Shown: positions 10,900 to 24,700 of the stretch, piece by piece
Position numbering within the stretch: the first letter of the stretch is position 1
How the letters are laid out: every line of letters starts with the position of its first letter
DNA from: Pterobdella sp. o SKG-2022
Lineage: Eukaryota; Annelida; Clitellata; Hirudinida; Piscicolidae
Reading direction: 5' to 3'
Length of the DNA: 64,000 bases
Assembly: GCA_964035795.1 (NCBI GenBank)
Contig: OZ038322.1
Span: 12,726,038-12,790,037, forward strand
The notes under the pieces: generated by a model
The model's database searches: none
What the model saw: the letters and a program-made list of their open reading frames with translations, nothing else
Told to the model about the DNA's origin: nothing
Translations under genes and position numbers: made by a program

Positions 10900-13508
10900 C
10901 TAGAATTGGAAAAAATAGTAAAACTTATGGGATAGTGTGAACATACTTTGTTTAATGATGTTCAGTTCTTTTACGGCGGGAGAGTCTGGGTATTTGGAGT
11001 AGAACATCTGTCCCTCATCACAACATTTCGCTGTGCAAGTTAGTAAATAAAATTTCCGAAAATGTCAATTGATAATAATTACATCATTAATAAATAAATT
11101 TTATGAAATAATGAACAGAATTTTGTGAAACTGTGGTTGTTTGGTATAAATCCAATGAATATTTGAACAGTTATGAATACAAAAATATATGCATGTGTTT
11201 AACATCTTCATTTTCCACCGAGAAGGGTCTAAGTGTAAACATAGTATTACATATAATACCATTTAATAGTTATTTGATAAAAATTTTATAATAAAATTAT
11301 AAAATTAAATGATTTTGAAAACAATTGACCTACCAATTCTATTATCCAGGGGTACTGCTCCAAGATATGTACAATTCATTTCAACACACATGTCTTTCAC
11401 GCTTCCGACACTTGATGCCGGAAATATCAATAATTCTTTCTAAAAAAAATTTCAATTTATAAATTACTTAATGGTGATTTCATAAAAATTTTGAATTGTA
11501 TATTGTATGGTTAAAATACCGTGCATTTTGGACACACAAAAGCCGTCATGTTCTCAACCACACCCAATATAGGAATGCCGACTTTTTTGCAAAAATTTAT
11601 TTCTTTTCTAACATCTACTAGAGATAACTCCTGGAAATATTTTCATCAAAATTATTAAATAAAAACATATTAAACCACCTGAAACAATAAAATTTTCATG
11701 TCAACAAATAACACCATGGATTTCCTACATCACCACAAACTCACATGGGGCGTTGTAACGACCACAGCTCCGTCGATTCCTGCCGCCTGCAGGAGTTGAG
11801 CGATAGTGAGGTGCTCATCTGAAGTGCCTGGTGGCGTGTCTATCAACATCATCTCCAGCTCCCCCCAATCAACATCCATCAGAAATTGCTTGATCATGCC
11901 TTGTGGTTGGGTTTCATCAGTGGTTTTAAGTATATAATTGATTTTATGATAATGGATGAGAAAAAGTTGAATTAAATCAATAATTTATTTTATTTCATCA
12001 AAAATTTAATCTCAATATATTTTCACGTATAATCCGTTAAACTATATTATTATCTTCAAAAAATGTCATAATTAGTATGTAGATCACTAACAATAAAATA
12101 ATTTGAAAAAACATTATACAATACACGCCATACACCCACCATTCTTCTTTGGACCTCTCCATATGACAGCGGCATCAGGACTGTCAAGCATCAATCCTAT
12201 GGTCATCACTGATATGTTCTCTTCCACTAACTAAAATGTTCATGATGACGGACATGAAAGTTTTGAAAATATTTTTTTAAAAATTAATGAATGTTAATAT
12301 ATAATTTAACTAACTAAAAGTTTAATTAGGAGTCATGAAAGCATACTGAAAAATATTCTTTAAATAGATAATTTAATAGTTGGAATTTTGATGGAATTGG
12401 TTGCAATAAAATCATTTTGAAATTATATTATCAAATTAATAAACATACTATGGGTGACCATCCGAAAGAACTTTGATGGATCTGAATAACATATGAGAGT
12501 TATAATCAAGAAATTAAGTAGATTAACTAATCGAACATGAAAAATATATGAAATTTATTACTTAATAAAGTGAAAAAAAATCAAGTCAAAAATAAAATTT
12601 TTAGCTAGTTTTAAAAAATTTAACTTGAAACTTTGATTAATAAAATTTGAAAAGTTTAAGATATAAAAATAAAATTTTTTAGGACTTAGGGCAATTATGA
12701 AGACTATAAATAGGGAAACAAGATGTATCACCTGTTGCCCTTCAACACCCATCATCACAGGAATGGATGGACCACAGATATCAATGTCCAATACACCTAT
12801 CTGATTTATTTTCAATAATATTATATTTTTCAAAATAAAAGTACGATGTGCTTTAATTTCACACCAGTAAAACCAATTTTAAGAATAATAAAAAATAAAT
12901 CCTTTAAAGTTGAAAATGAATCATACATGTTTTGATCTGTCATGGCCAGCCAGCATATATGCTAATTGGCATGTTATTGTGCTTTTGCCCACCCCTCCTT
13001 TTCCAGACAATATAATTATTTTGTGCTTCACTCCACTCAACCTCTCCTTGATTGCCTGAACAGCTGTTAAGAATATGTATAAAATGTAAAAACTATTTTG
13101 TGGAATGTGAACTTCAAAGTGTTTTCATTTGAATATTTATTTTTGGCTCGAAGAATTAAAATAAATTAGGTAGGATTAATAAATAAGTATAGACAGCAAA
13201 ATATGTACTTATTTAAAACTTTTATATAAACTAAATGAAAGCAAAAATTGTTGAATTTAATTTATATGTAACTGATTTGTAAATAAATATCAATTCAAGT
13301 CACCAGAATCCTCAGTTCTAGGTTCACCACTGGAACAAATCTGCTGATTTGGACAGCCTTGACAAGCACTCACTTTGCCTGCTTGATGACTTTGGGTTCC
13401 CGGACAAGCTAGCATGTATACAATTTTTAAAATTTATTTTTAAAAAATAGAAATGAATATTTTAATATTACCATTTGGAATTGTATCAGAAATTTTGTTG
13501 GATTCCAT
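10900..13508 (-). CDS. NUBP1: Cytosolic Fe-S cluster assembly factor NUBP1/Nbp35
   Basis: A P-loop ATPase scaffold that builds 4Fe-4S clusters for cytosolic and nuclear proteins with NUBP2/Cfd1. The ATG is at 13508-13506. Exon 2 (about 13408-13305) carries the Nbp35-specific N-terminal motif C-x13-C-x2-C-x5-C (CPGTQSHQ...[10 protein letters not shown]), which NUBP2 lacks. The exon at about 13065-12930 has the deviant Walker [14 protein letters not shown]. Next are [15 protein letters not shown] (about 12800-12735), an [10 protein letters not shown] exon (about 12480), [13 protein letters not shown] (about 12235-12145), [13 protein letters not shown] with [12 protein letters not shown] (about 11915-11755), [11 protein letters not shown] with the CPKC cluster-binding pair (about 11635-11523), and the LGAVPLD exon (about 11440-11335). 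The last exon reads [14 protein letters not shown] and ends at a TAG at 10902-10900. Its final residues are not conserved, so the stop exon is less certain than the rest. Confidence 0.93.
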
Positions 13509-14475
13509 TTTAAGGCTTATAACGTTGTTTATAGATTCACTTTTATGCTATTATATAAATCAAAAATAATAATATTGTGAATATTTTCACTCCAAATATT
13601 GGAAAAAATAATAAAGCACTCGTTAAATGTCCAAAGAATAATTTAAAAGATGACTCGATTTAGAAGATATCAAAAGAACTAATTTAAAGTGAATTTATTT
13701 CTTGATTTTTAAAAGACTAGACAACTATGATTGAAGTTTTTTTTTGTTTGGTTTTCAAAAAATTTATTTTTTAAATACATTTTTAATGAAATAATGTTTT
13801 TGAAAATTATTCTGGTTTAAGACATCATTATTTATAAAGTGGTTCTGATAATAGGATTTAGGAGCGAATGATGTCGAAAATCAAACGTCTATAATAATTT
13901 TTCAAACGAGGCACTTCCCGATATCTAAGACGAGTTTGCGCATGAAACGGCATTTAAAAATAGGAATAAAACATATTTGAACCAATCATAACGTTTGTAA
14001 CAGCGATGAAGTTTATGAAAGATAGAGGTGGAAATTTAACCTTCAGACCCACAATTTCTAGAAAACCTAACAAAGTGATTACTCCGCTCTGTAATACAGA
14101 GTAATGGTAGAGTTTTAGTAAAATCAAAGTCGTGCTGCATAATGATTGTTCAAAGATGCTGGTTATTTTATATCAATATAAAAAGTGTATTTTTTTTTTA
14201 AATTATTAGCTTGACAAAGCGATGAAAGGTTAAAACTTAGACATAGTAAACAACTTTTGGCGTTCGAAAGAATCAATTCTTCGGTAGGTAGATAAGATTT
14301 GTAATAGTTCAAAGTAACATCTTTGAGGTTGATGCCATTTCCACAAAAAATCCAGTGAGTTTTGTAGTATGGTTCAGATTAAAAGCTTGAGAATCCCTTG
14401 AAAGACAACCGTCTGTTAACTTCAAAAGTTAAGGATGATACAAATAGATAGATTTCAAATCACTCTTAATCTCTT
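13509..14475. other. Upstream region of NUBP1
   Basis: Contains the presumed NUBP1 promoter. No coding signal is seen and no promoter motif stands out. Confidence 0.35.
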
Positions 14476-14479
14476 ATAT

Positions 14480-14960
14480 TCTGATAGTAACCAGACTTAC
14501 TCTATTTACTAAAGTTTTTTGCAATTTCAATACTCTAATCTCCATTTCTTCTTTTCCTTTTTTAAGCCAACTTTACTCGTTTTTGAAATAAACCTTTGGC
14601 CTACTTTTTTGAAAGCTATTCTTTCGTAACTGAATGTTTTTTATTAACACATTCGCTTAATCTTTTCTTACTACATGACCAAACCATCTTAAGCCACGAG
14701 CTTTAGCTAATGTGAAAACGTTTCTCTTAAACTTAACCTTTTAATAATTTTTTTTAGCCTATTTAATAAGTTTGCAATGCAAATTGCTTTTATCAAAGAT
14801 CTTTCTGTTTTTTTCAGAATATCCAACTCATTTTGATACCAAACCTTACTCCAATATAGCGTTGCTGAAATAACACAGCTTGTTAAACTTGTTGCTTGAT
14901 TTGAAGAAAACTCTTGAATAATATAATATTGCTAAGTTCTTCACGCTTTCGCCTAGTCTC
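14480..14960 (-). mobile_element. Decayed LINE fragment (C-terminal region)
   Basis: Translated on the minus strand, this gives LYWSKVWYQNELDILKKTE followed further on by GLRWFGHVVRKD. The first recalls the LYG-E-W-L segment and the second the LRWFGHV-R segment found after the reverse transcriptase domain of many non-LTR retrotransposons. Stop codons interrupt it (one directly after VVRKD). Only a short piece remains and the clade cannot be named. Confidence 0.65.
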
Positions 14961-14964
14961 TTCT

Positions 14965-15705
14965 CATGCTTGCACTTACTACTGCCTCACAACCCCCGCT
15001 AGAATCTATCCATTTTGTCAAGTACAGAAAAGAATACACTATCTCAATATTACCACCAAAATTTACAGGTTGTTTGATACAATCTTTTTAAAAACAAGAT
15101 GAGATCTTTTGAAAAAAAGTTTTTTTTAGAATATTAAAGCCTTTTAACAGTGAAGAAGCATAACTGTTATTAGAGACCTAATCTGTCCTTTATTTAGCCA
15201 CGTATCTAAAGAGCCCAAAGATTCTGAAATATTGAAACTTACAGTATTTTTACTTTTTCATATAGTAAATTCCAACATGAATTCGATAAGAGAATAAGTG
15301 TTTAATTATTTGATTCTAGTGTTTATCGAGAAGCTTGGTATTTAAAAAACTTTATATCCTTTGCATTTGATTTATATTATTAAAGCATTTTATATTTAAG
15401 CCTTGAAGCAACAGTTTTCATGTATAAAGTTATTCACTCTTCGTGCTGGTTGCGTCTTTAAGAATAAAAAATGAATAAACCTACAATTTATGATTTATTA
15501 AAGAACTTCAACAATTTTAGAAAATTTGATATTTCTATCATTTAATTTTTTTGAATATTTCACAATGATTCAGATGAGTTGAAACAATTGAAAATTTATC
15601 CACTATAAGCCGAAAAAAACTGGTGCCTTAAAAATCATTAATATCCGCAGCTAAAATTTAATTTTATAAAAAATATAAATGTCTTAAGTCCATGCAAATT
15701 GGATG
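14965..15705. other. Intergenic region after coatomer gamma
   Basis: AT-rich. The part near 15700 is the coatomer gamma 3' UTR. Nothing else is seen. Confidence 0.35.
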
Positions 15706-15709
15706 ATGA

Positions 15710-18700
15710 TTATGAAATGGCTGATGCGATCACTTGAGAAACATTAGCATCAGTGCTTCTCACAGTCATCAGCATGGTCACCCCATCAGACAAGGCCAAC
15801 TTGGCACGCACCATAACATCGTGCCCTCCTCTAAATATCCCCGCCAACAACAATGTGTGCGAGTTCTTACCTTCCACTAATTTGTCTGACCTCTCGCATG
15901 GCTGCAAACCCACAAATGATATTATGCTCTTGACAGCCTCTGCGCAGGAAAATTTTTCAATGCGATGTTTAAAACATTTACATATATAAAAATACTAAAT
16001 ACCATCAAGGGACTTGATTGAAGAGAGAGCGTAAGTATCTTCAAGTTCATTACTTTCTCCTAATTCCTCCCAAGCAACTGTAAAGTTTGGCTTGATCATC
16101 TTTTGAGTGTGGTCTGCTATCACCAATTCTACATCTTCGAGCTGTTGATAACAAGTAATGTTACTTAAAAATACGATTCTTTGATTAAAGAGTATAATGT
16201 ACTAACCACATACTCGTCCTTGTAACCTTCTTCATCAGGTTCTCCTGTAGTTGGATCACAGTCCTTCACAATGAACTTGAGCACGCATGAGAAGGTTGTC
16301 GTCACTGTTTTATCAAATTATTTAGTCTCAACACAAAATAAAAACACTTTGAATTTAAATAGATAAAGACAATGCACCGAGGGTAGGATCATCGGACAAC
16401 TTGACGAGAGTGTAGATGGTAGCAGGCTTGCCGTATAACAGAGTGGGAGCAGGCACACAACGTAGAATTTCAAAACCTTCTTGATTTTCCATGTGCACCG
16501 TCACATCTTCGAGAACTTGGTCGTTCAATGTATTAGTACAGTCGAACTGTTGAATTTAATTATTTTAAATAAAAATGCCATAAAATTTCAATTGAAATTA
16601 TATTTTAAAAATTGAGAAACTCAACCTGAAAAACTATATGATGGTTGAAGGTGTGTTTGATACATCGGACAACGTACTCTGTTTCCGCCTCGGTCAGTTC
16701 CAAAGGTAAAGTGGAAGATTTGAAAAGAGGACCAAGATTTGAAAGTTGTGGAATCGCCGCTAATTGCTCTGTAAAATTACTCAAATGTATTTCAATGAAA
16801 AATACTTCAAGCAAAAACTGCAAAAAATTCCTAAATTATTTTTTGGAATTTTCTGCGAACGGTGTCAATAGCCTCTTCTACAATGAACCTTAATACTCAG
16901 ATGATATTTACATTTAATCCTAATAAAGAAAAAAAATTTGCTACAGCCCTAAAATCACTATTTAATTTCAGAATTTTAAAAATATAAATATTACACTGAA
17001 ATTTGTGACTTCAATAACTACACCTTTCCTTGTGTCATTTTTCCAAACATATTAACACTAATTATGAATAAAAAAATAGATTAAATAAAACAGCCTCACA
17101 AAATTCTCTTTCATTATGAGAAATAAAAAAACTAAAATTTTTCCAACTATAGAATCTAAAGAATTAGGTAAATGAGAGAAAGCACTAAATTTTCGCTAAT
17201 TTTTGTATATTTCCATCAAAAGACTGCAAAGATTTAAAACCATTAAAAATTTACTTAAATTTCTTAACACGACGGTAAATAAAACGATGATGATGATGAT
17301 CCCTAAAAGTATGATCACCACATCAGACACCACAATATCAGCCAACCTCACTTGGCAAACATTTGAAGTCTTGAACTCCGACCATCTTCCCATCCTCATC
17401 ACATTCAAAAACAAATACAAAATACCCACAACTAAACCCCTCAGAACTCTCACGAATTACAAGAAAACCAACTGGCCCTAATTCACCAAACACATAGAAC
17501 ACACCCTCAAAAACACCCCTCTCCACGAAGACCCCTACACAGCTAACCACCTCATCACAAACACCATACTCACAGCAGACCGAATAAACATCCCTAAAGG
17601 AATAATAAAACACACTCACACCCCACTCCTCGAAAGCATCACTACACTCATATCGAAACGAAACCACACCAGAACCCTCAATAACAAAGATCCCTCACTA
17701 CCCACACTCAACCAACACATCACCCACCTCATTCAACAACACAAAAAACAAAAATGGAAAGAGCACCTGAAAGCCGACTGAGACCACAAGAAAAAATCTC
17801 ACATCCTATGGTCCACAGTAAAGGTTCTCAACCCCAAAAAACCTACCACTCCCACCAATATAACCATCACTCACAACAACAAAACAACCCACACAGACAC
17901 ACAAAAAGCCAACACACTAAACAAATATTTTAAATCAACCACAAAACACTCCTCCAACCCCACTCACAGACTAAAAAACAAACTCACCAAATCACTCATC
18001 TATCCCAATAACAATCACCGAATCAGATACCATCCTCGCTATAAAACAATCTAAAAATAACAACTCCTCAAGACCAGACAATATCAACATCAAACATCTC
18101 AAACACCTAGGAACAATAGCCAGCAAACACCTAACCAACCTCTACAACATCACAATCAACACAAACACCATACCTCAAATATGGAAAACCTCCAAAATCA
18201 TCCCCATCGCCAAACCCAACAAAAACCCTTTTCTCCCCTCCTCATACAGACCAATAGCCCTACTCTCTCCCATAGCAAAAACTCTAAAAAAAATCATCCT
18301 CCCACATATCACCACTAATATAATCCTCCCAACACACCAACACGGCTTCAGAGCCGCACACTCCACCACCACAGCCCTACATCAAATCAATAACACCATA
18401 CTCACTGGTTTCAACAAAAAAAATACCCCACATAGAACAATCCTCACCGCCCTCTACATGACCAAAGCATTCGACACGGTCAACATCCACCAACTTATCC
18501 ACAAAATACACAACACCCACATTCCTACAACAATAATCAAATTCCTGGCCAACTATCTAAAAGGCCGCCGACAATACACCTCATACAACAATCACACATC
18601 AAAACACACAAAAATCAAAGCAGGTGTCTCCCAAGGGGGCGTCCTATCACCCACTCTCTTCAACATATACCTCTCAGACATACCACTCCCTAAAATCAAC

Positions 18701-21700
18701 TCACTCAACCTCATCACCTACGCAGACGACATCACCAGCCTTGAGAACAATCACTGGCTGCACTCTAGACACCAACACCCACCACCTCCACTCAGAGACC
18801 AAAATCCTCCCACTCCAAAACCATCTCAAACTTCACGCATCACAACTCACACAAAAAGCCTCCCACCCCACTCATCCCCTACACCCACTCACCACAGAAG
18901 AAGCCCACCCCAGCTACAAAAAACAATCCACATTCAACAACAACATCAACTACACCCTAAACATACCCTCCTCCACCCAAACCACCTCTCAAACACAAAT
19001 AAAAAACAACATGAAAACAATACACACAAAAATACTACACGACTACATATCATCCACTCACAACAAAATCCTCAGAAAGAAACCCCCACCCATTCATGAA
19101 TCAGAAACCACTCTAGACCACCACACTCGTCGCACTCTCGCCCAACTCAGATCAAACAAATCACCTTTCATCCTCTCATACCTCAACAAAATCTCACCCT
19201 CATCTCATCCCTCACCTTCATGTCCACTTTGCCAAACACACATTCACGACACCCCTCACCTCTTCACCTCCCCCAAAATAAGTACCACACTGGGCCCCGA
19301 GAGTCTGTGGACCGACCCCGCGAGAGCGGCTGAGCTTCTCGACCACTGGACGGTTTTGATGGGAACATGAGGAGCACCCAACAAGACTAGGGTGCTCGGG
19401 GTAAAGAAACAAAAAAGATAATGATGATAATGTAGAAGAAATTTTTAGAGATCTTTTTTCGCTAATGTTTTATGATAAGGCTAAACTTATCAAAAATTAA
19501 AGCTATTTATTTTGCTCAATAAATTTACTAAAATTCTTCCATAAATCGACGTGAAAAAATTGTCAAATGTAGAAGAACAAATGATAATGATAATGAAAAC
19601 ATGATTGTGACGGTGGAAATGATGATGAAATAGGTAACTGCAAACTTGAATAAAAAAGACACATACGATGTCTCTAAAAAACTACCTGCATAAACATCCT
19701 GCATGGTGGTAGTAGACTTTTCAGTCTTCTCTGCCACACTGTCCGCCTTCTTGCTCACTGTGTGGTCGTCGACTCATTAAATTATAATCATAATGAATGG
19801 GAAGATTAAATCACAATAGTATGAAAAGAACCTTTACCTTGTTCAGAAACAACTTTGGTGTCGAGAGGAATGGACTTGAGGTCGAAGGGTTCTTCTGAAG
19901 GGTTCTGAACATAATCATACAAACACCTCTCTAATCCCTTGATGCTCACTTGCAAGCCTGTTTTAATATTATATTCTTATATATGTATAATTAATTAAAA
20001 GCATCAAAAACCATTGATGATGTAGTTGAGATTAAGACTCTTCTGGTGTTGAGTGAGAACACTGAGATAAAATGTTGCCCTGTCCCTCACCTCATCATCC
20101 TGGTCAAACTGCGACCTGCGTATTGTGTACATAAGGAATGTTCAAATATGATATCATCATCATCATCATCGTTTTGCGTCTGTTTCCATGCTAGCATGGG
20201 TTGGACACACATGTTGAAGAAAATCTAATTATAAGTGATAAAGTGAATATCACTGCACCTTTGCAGAAGGACGAGTATTGAGGGAAGAAGCTGCTCACAT
20301 TGGGCTCCAAACTTGGCCAGTGCACTGATGGCCGCTATAGATATGGTCATTGCAACGGATACAATTGAGATTGGAACAAAACGATTTATAAAAAGTAATA
20401 GCACTAAGAATGAATACCACCTGCTCTAACGGCAGCATTCTCCAGGATGACTCTGTTGTAGATAAAGCGGATGTACTTGTAAGGTTGTGGAGTCCTAGGT
20501 CCTTCTTGGCCGAGCATGTAGAGGATCTTTGTGGCAAGAACAGTATGCTCACAATCTTCAATGAACTCACATAAGTGGGCCAATCCTGCCTCTTTCGCTT
20601 CAAAGTTTTCTTCAATTATCGACACTATCGAATCCACAATGGCCTTTTTGTACTCAAAGCCCCCCTAAAAAATGAAGATATTTTGAAAAACGTGAAAAAA
20701 CTAATTTTTAAAAACGACACCCACCTCTTCTCTGAGCATACTGGAGAGGAAGCCCATGAGAAGAGCGTGCTTCCTGGGAAACTTCAGGCACAACGACCTG
20801 CATCATTGTGGCATTTATAATATCACAACTCCATAAACATGGGATCTCAAAGACCATAAACGATGATGATGAAAAACCATAAATAAATGTTCTTCATACC
20901 TAATGGCTTGCACCACGACCACTTTGAACTCATCAGGGATTTCAGACATGAATGATGTAATTTGCTTCATCAATCTGTCCACACTGCCTTCATTGCCAAT
21001 CTGTTGACCACAAGTTTCAACATGATATATCACTGTTATACACATGAATCATTTAAGCACCTTAAGTAGAGTGGTGATAGCCAGAGTGGCAATGCTTCGA
21101 TTGCTGTCCGTGATAAGGTTCTCTAACTCTACATTGCATGCAGTCACTGCTGCTGGGTGCTTCATAGCCACCTTCAATGGGTTGTTCAATATAAAGTGGG
21201 TGTTATCCATAGCCTTACACACATTTTCAATTTATTGAAATATATTTAAATAGTTTTTTAATTTTTATTTCTTAGTAATTGACAAACTTTAATACAAAGT
21301 TATTCATAAGTTTTCATAAATAAGTTATTTAAAAAACCTTCATTCGGTTGAAGATATTTTGGAGCTATCAATCTTGAAAACTTGATGTAAACTAATTTTA
21401 AAAATCACCTTGTTGAGGGTTCGAACAGCTGCAAAGCGATGAGAAGGCTTTGAAGAGCCACAAAATAGTTGCAGCACTGAAATAGCTGGAGCCAACTCTT
21501 TTGAGGTAGTTGATCTCAGATTGACAATAGCATGGGCTGCTTCATAGATAACCATCTCACTCTTGTGACGCAGACATGACTCAATGAAGTCATACATGGG
21601 ACCTTCACAACTGGTGTGACAATTGTTTCCGTTACGAAATTGAAGAACTGAATTTAAAGATTAAAACTCACTCTGAATTTTCTTCTTCAAGAAGTTTAGA

Positions 21701-24700
21701 AGCGATTCTGATCTGCAAGGTTCCAAAAAATTCTTATAAATGTTATTTTTATAAAGCTATTAATAATGCAAATAAATCCTAGAAAATTCAAAGCCCTAAA
21801 TTCGAAAGCATTAATTAACCAGATGGCAGTGTGCGTATGGGGATTTCATGGTGTGTCTAGTGAACTTGGACAGCATTTTGTTGACAGCCAGTCGGTCAGT
21901 TTTCTTTATATGGTACAAGAGACCCAAAGCATGATACTGCAATATTCAAGGAGTATATTTGCAATTCACTTTCAAAGTTAATATTAAAAATGTGTATAAT
22001 ATGTAACCCTTGAACAATCATAGTCAAAAATATACTAAAATTGTATACTAAACCTAACTAATAAAATATTTTGAATTTAATCACTCAAGTTAAGTGATAA
22101 AAATCTCGTTTTTGAAAAACAAGCTTGAAGATAAACCAAAAAAACTTTACTTGTAAGTAATCACTAATCAACATTCATAAATTTATCAACACCCATAAAT
22201 TTACCTATGCATTGAAACAAAACGCATAAACGCGATAATATGCACAAAGGATAATCTCAAGTCCTCACCTGCACCATGATGTTGTCTGAGTGGGCTGCCT
22301 CTTGTGCCTCATTAGTCCACCGCTTTACCAACTCACCATTCTGCCTTGCTAGATGCTAGCATTTGTCATTTGGGAGTTAAAAATCATTCATGTTTAGATA
22401 AATATGGTTTGTAATTAATAAGTGGGATAAATTTAAATTATTGTTGATTATGAAAACTGAAGTTAGGGGAAACTAATATATATATAACATTTAAAAAATA
22501 TTATGTAGGTCTTTTTTAAAATTCCTTTTAATACATTTTCTTTAAAAATTGAAAATTTTGATAGATGTTTTTTAACAACACTATAATTTTAGATGAACTT
22601 GACCAAGAATAGCATGGTTACTAATGCTTTAGGTTAAGATCAAATTCATTCAAATCAGTTTGTTTTATGTTTTGAGAATCGCAGTTGAATTTTCGTTATT
22701 TTTTGGATAAACTCCAAAATACAGTTCTATTAACTGAATGTACTATGTATCCTTCCACAGCCATTAAAATAATATGAAGTATTACCAGAGCTATAACAAC
22801 TCATATATAAATTGTTAACCAGAGCAGAAGTGAGAGCGGCACTAGAGACACTGGGATCCTTGTCCACAATCGCCTGCTTCATGTACCTCTCAATGCTCTG
22901 CAGCATGCTACCCTGCATCCAGTGTTGTTTCAATTAGTATGCGTTTGAATACAGTTAATTCATTCAGTGTTGTATCATCATCATCATCATCATCATCATC
23001 ATTCGGTGTTGTATCTATAAGAATATTTGTGCATACAATTGATTTAAAACTGCTTCATTTTAGTTTTAATAGATATGTTTAGAAAGTTTATATTGTTTCA
23101 AAAAACTCGCAAATATCGAAAAAAACAAATTATAGTTAATGCAAGTTTTTTTTATATAGAAATATTAGTGATATTAAATCATTCGTATGAATCTAACTCG
23201 AAATCCAGCAATAACTGCAAAAATTCATATTTATCTTTACTGAAGTTTTTGATTATTTTTTCCCTCCTTCATCTGCTTCTAGGTTGTCTTACAAATTCAT
23301 AAAATAATTCCTTAATAAAAGCTAAATTAGATAGTACTAGCCTTCACCATCATCACCATTTATTGTCTTTATAGTCCAATTTTTATGTGGTTAACCTAAT
23401 GTATTAATCTTCAAAATTTTCTATTTCAACTTATTTGAATGGATTTTGTCCTTATTGGTTAACAGCTTCTTATATTCCTTTTTTGCACTATTTATCCAAG
23501 AGTTAAAGGTTTTTCTTTCAATACACTCCATTTAGTAGTTATGAAGTGAAATCTTGCTTATATATATTTTTATTTATATCTTCTCATTCTACTTTCATAC
23601 ATTAAGAAATTTTAGACTCTTGTAAGGATCAAATATTTGCATTGAAATACAATAGAGCACCAACATCAGTGATCCTGCACAGGGCCCTTATGGCTGGAGC
23701 TCTGAACTGATCCTCCTATACATAATTAATCAATCATTTAATATCAACATTGAAGAATACAAAATTTTTGGTAAATAGAAAATGATAAATAACAAAATTA
23801 TCTTTATCGATATACATGTAACCTTTCCAGTCATATCCTTGGTGAGTGAACTGGTAACAATGATGACATCATCAGCAATATCAGCCATCAACTTGATGCA
23901 CAAGTATACCATTCTTCTTAGGGTTGTCTAGAAATTCATTAAAAATCCCAATAATTATAATATGTTGCTGACTAAAAAAAATAAAACAAATACATCTTTT
24001 GATTGGAAAAGTTTTGTCATAGCAAAGAAAGCTTCAGTTGCTTCCAACTTTCCCAGCTGTTCCCCCTTTAAAATAGATGCAAAATATTTGATAAAAAAAG
24101 TTAAAAATCTGTGTATGTATTTAAAATACTTTGAGCTGTGATAAATTTATAAATAGTCACTATCTGGTTATTAATATCTAAAAGCAGAAAGTTAATTAAT
24201 TCTGTGTAAAAACTTATTAATAATTTATTTTTTACTTCAATACCAAAGCACTTATTAAACCATCTATCTACATTTAATTCATGATATCAATGAAAATATA
24301 CATCAGTTTCAAAAAATTGTGCCAAAAAATTAACTTTTAATAAAAAGCCGATTTTTTTGGCCTAACACATTGAACAAAAGAGTAAAAATTTGAAATAAAT
24401 TACTAATGTATTAATTTAGTTTTTCTGTGAAAACATGAAATATTGGTTATGATTTTACTGAAAGCCTATATATTTTAAATATCCAAGCTTAAATTTGAAC
24501 AAAAAACTAGATATAATTGAAATATAATTTTTCAAAATTTATTTGAATTCAGTTTTAACATTTATCTTAAATTAAAAACATAAATTTTACAATAACGTTC
24601 ATGAAAACAATTTTAACCTGGTTGATGATGTACATGATTTTAGTTAAAATCAAACTACATTTTTTTGCGTTCACAGGAGTTTCATTGAATGTCCTTGCCT

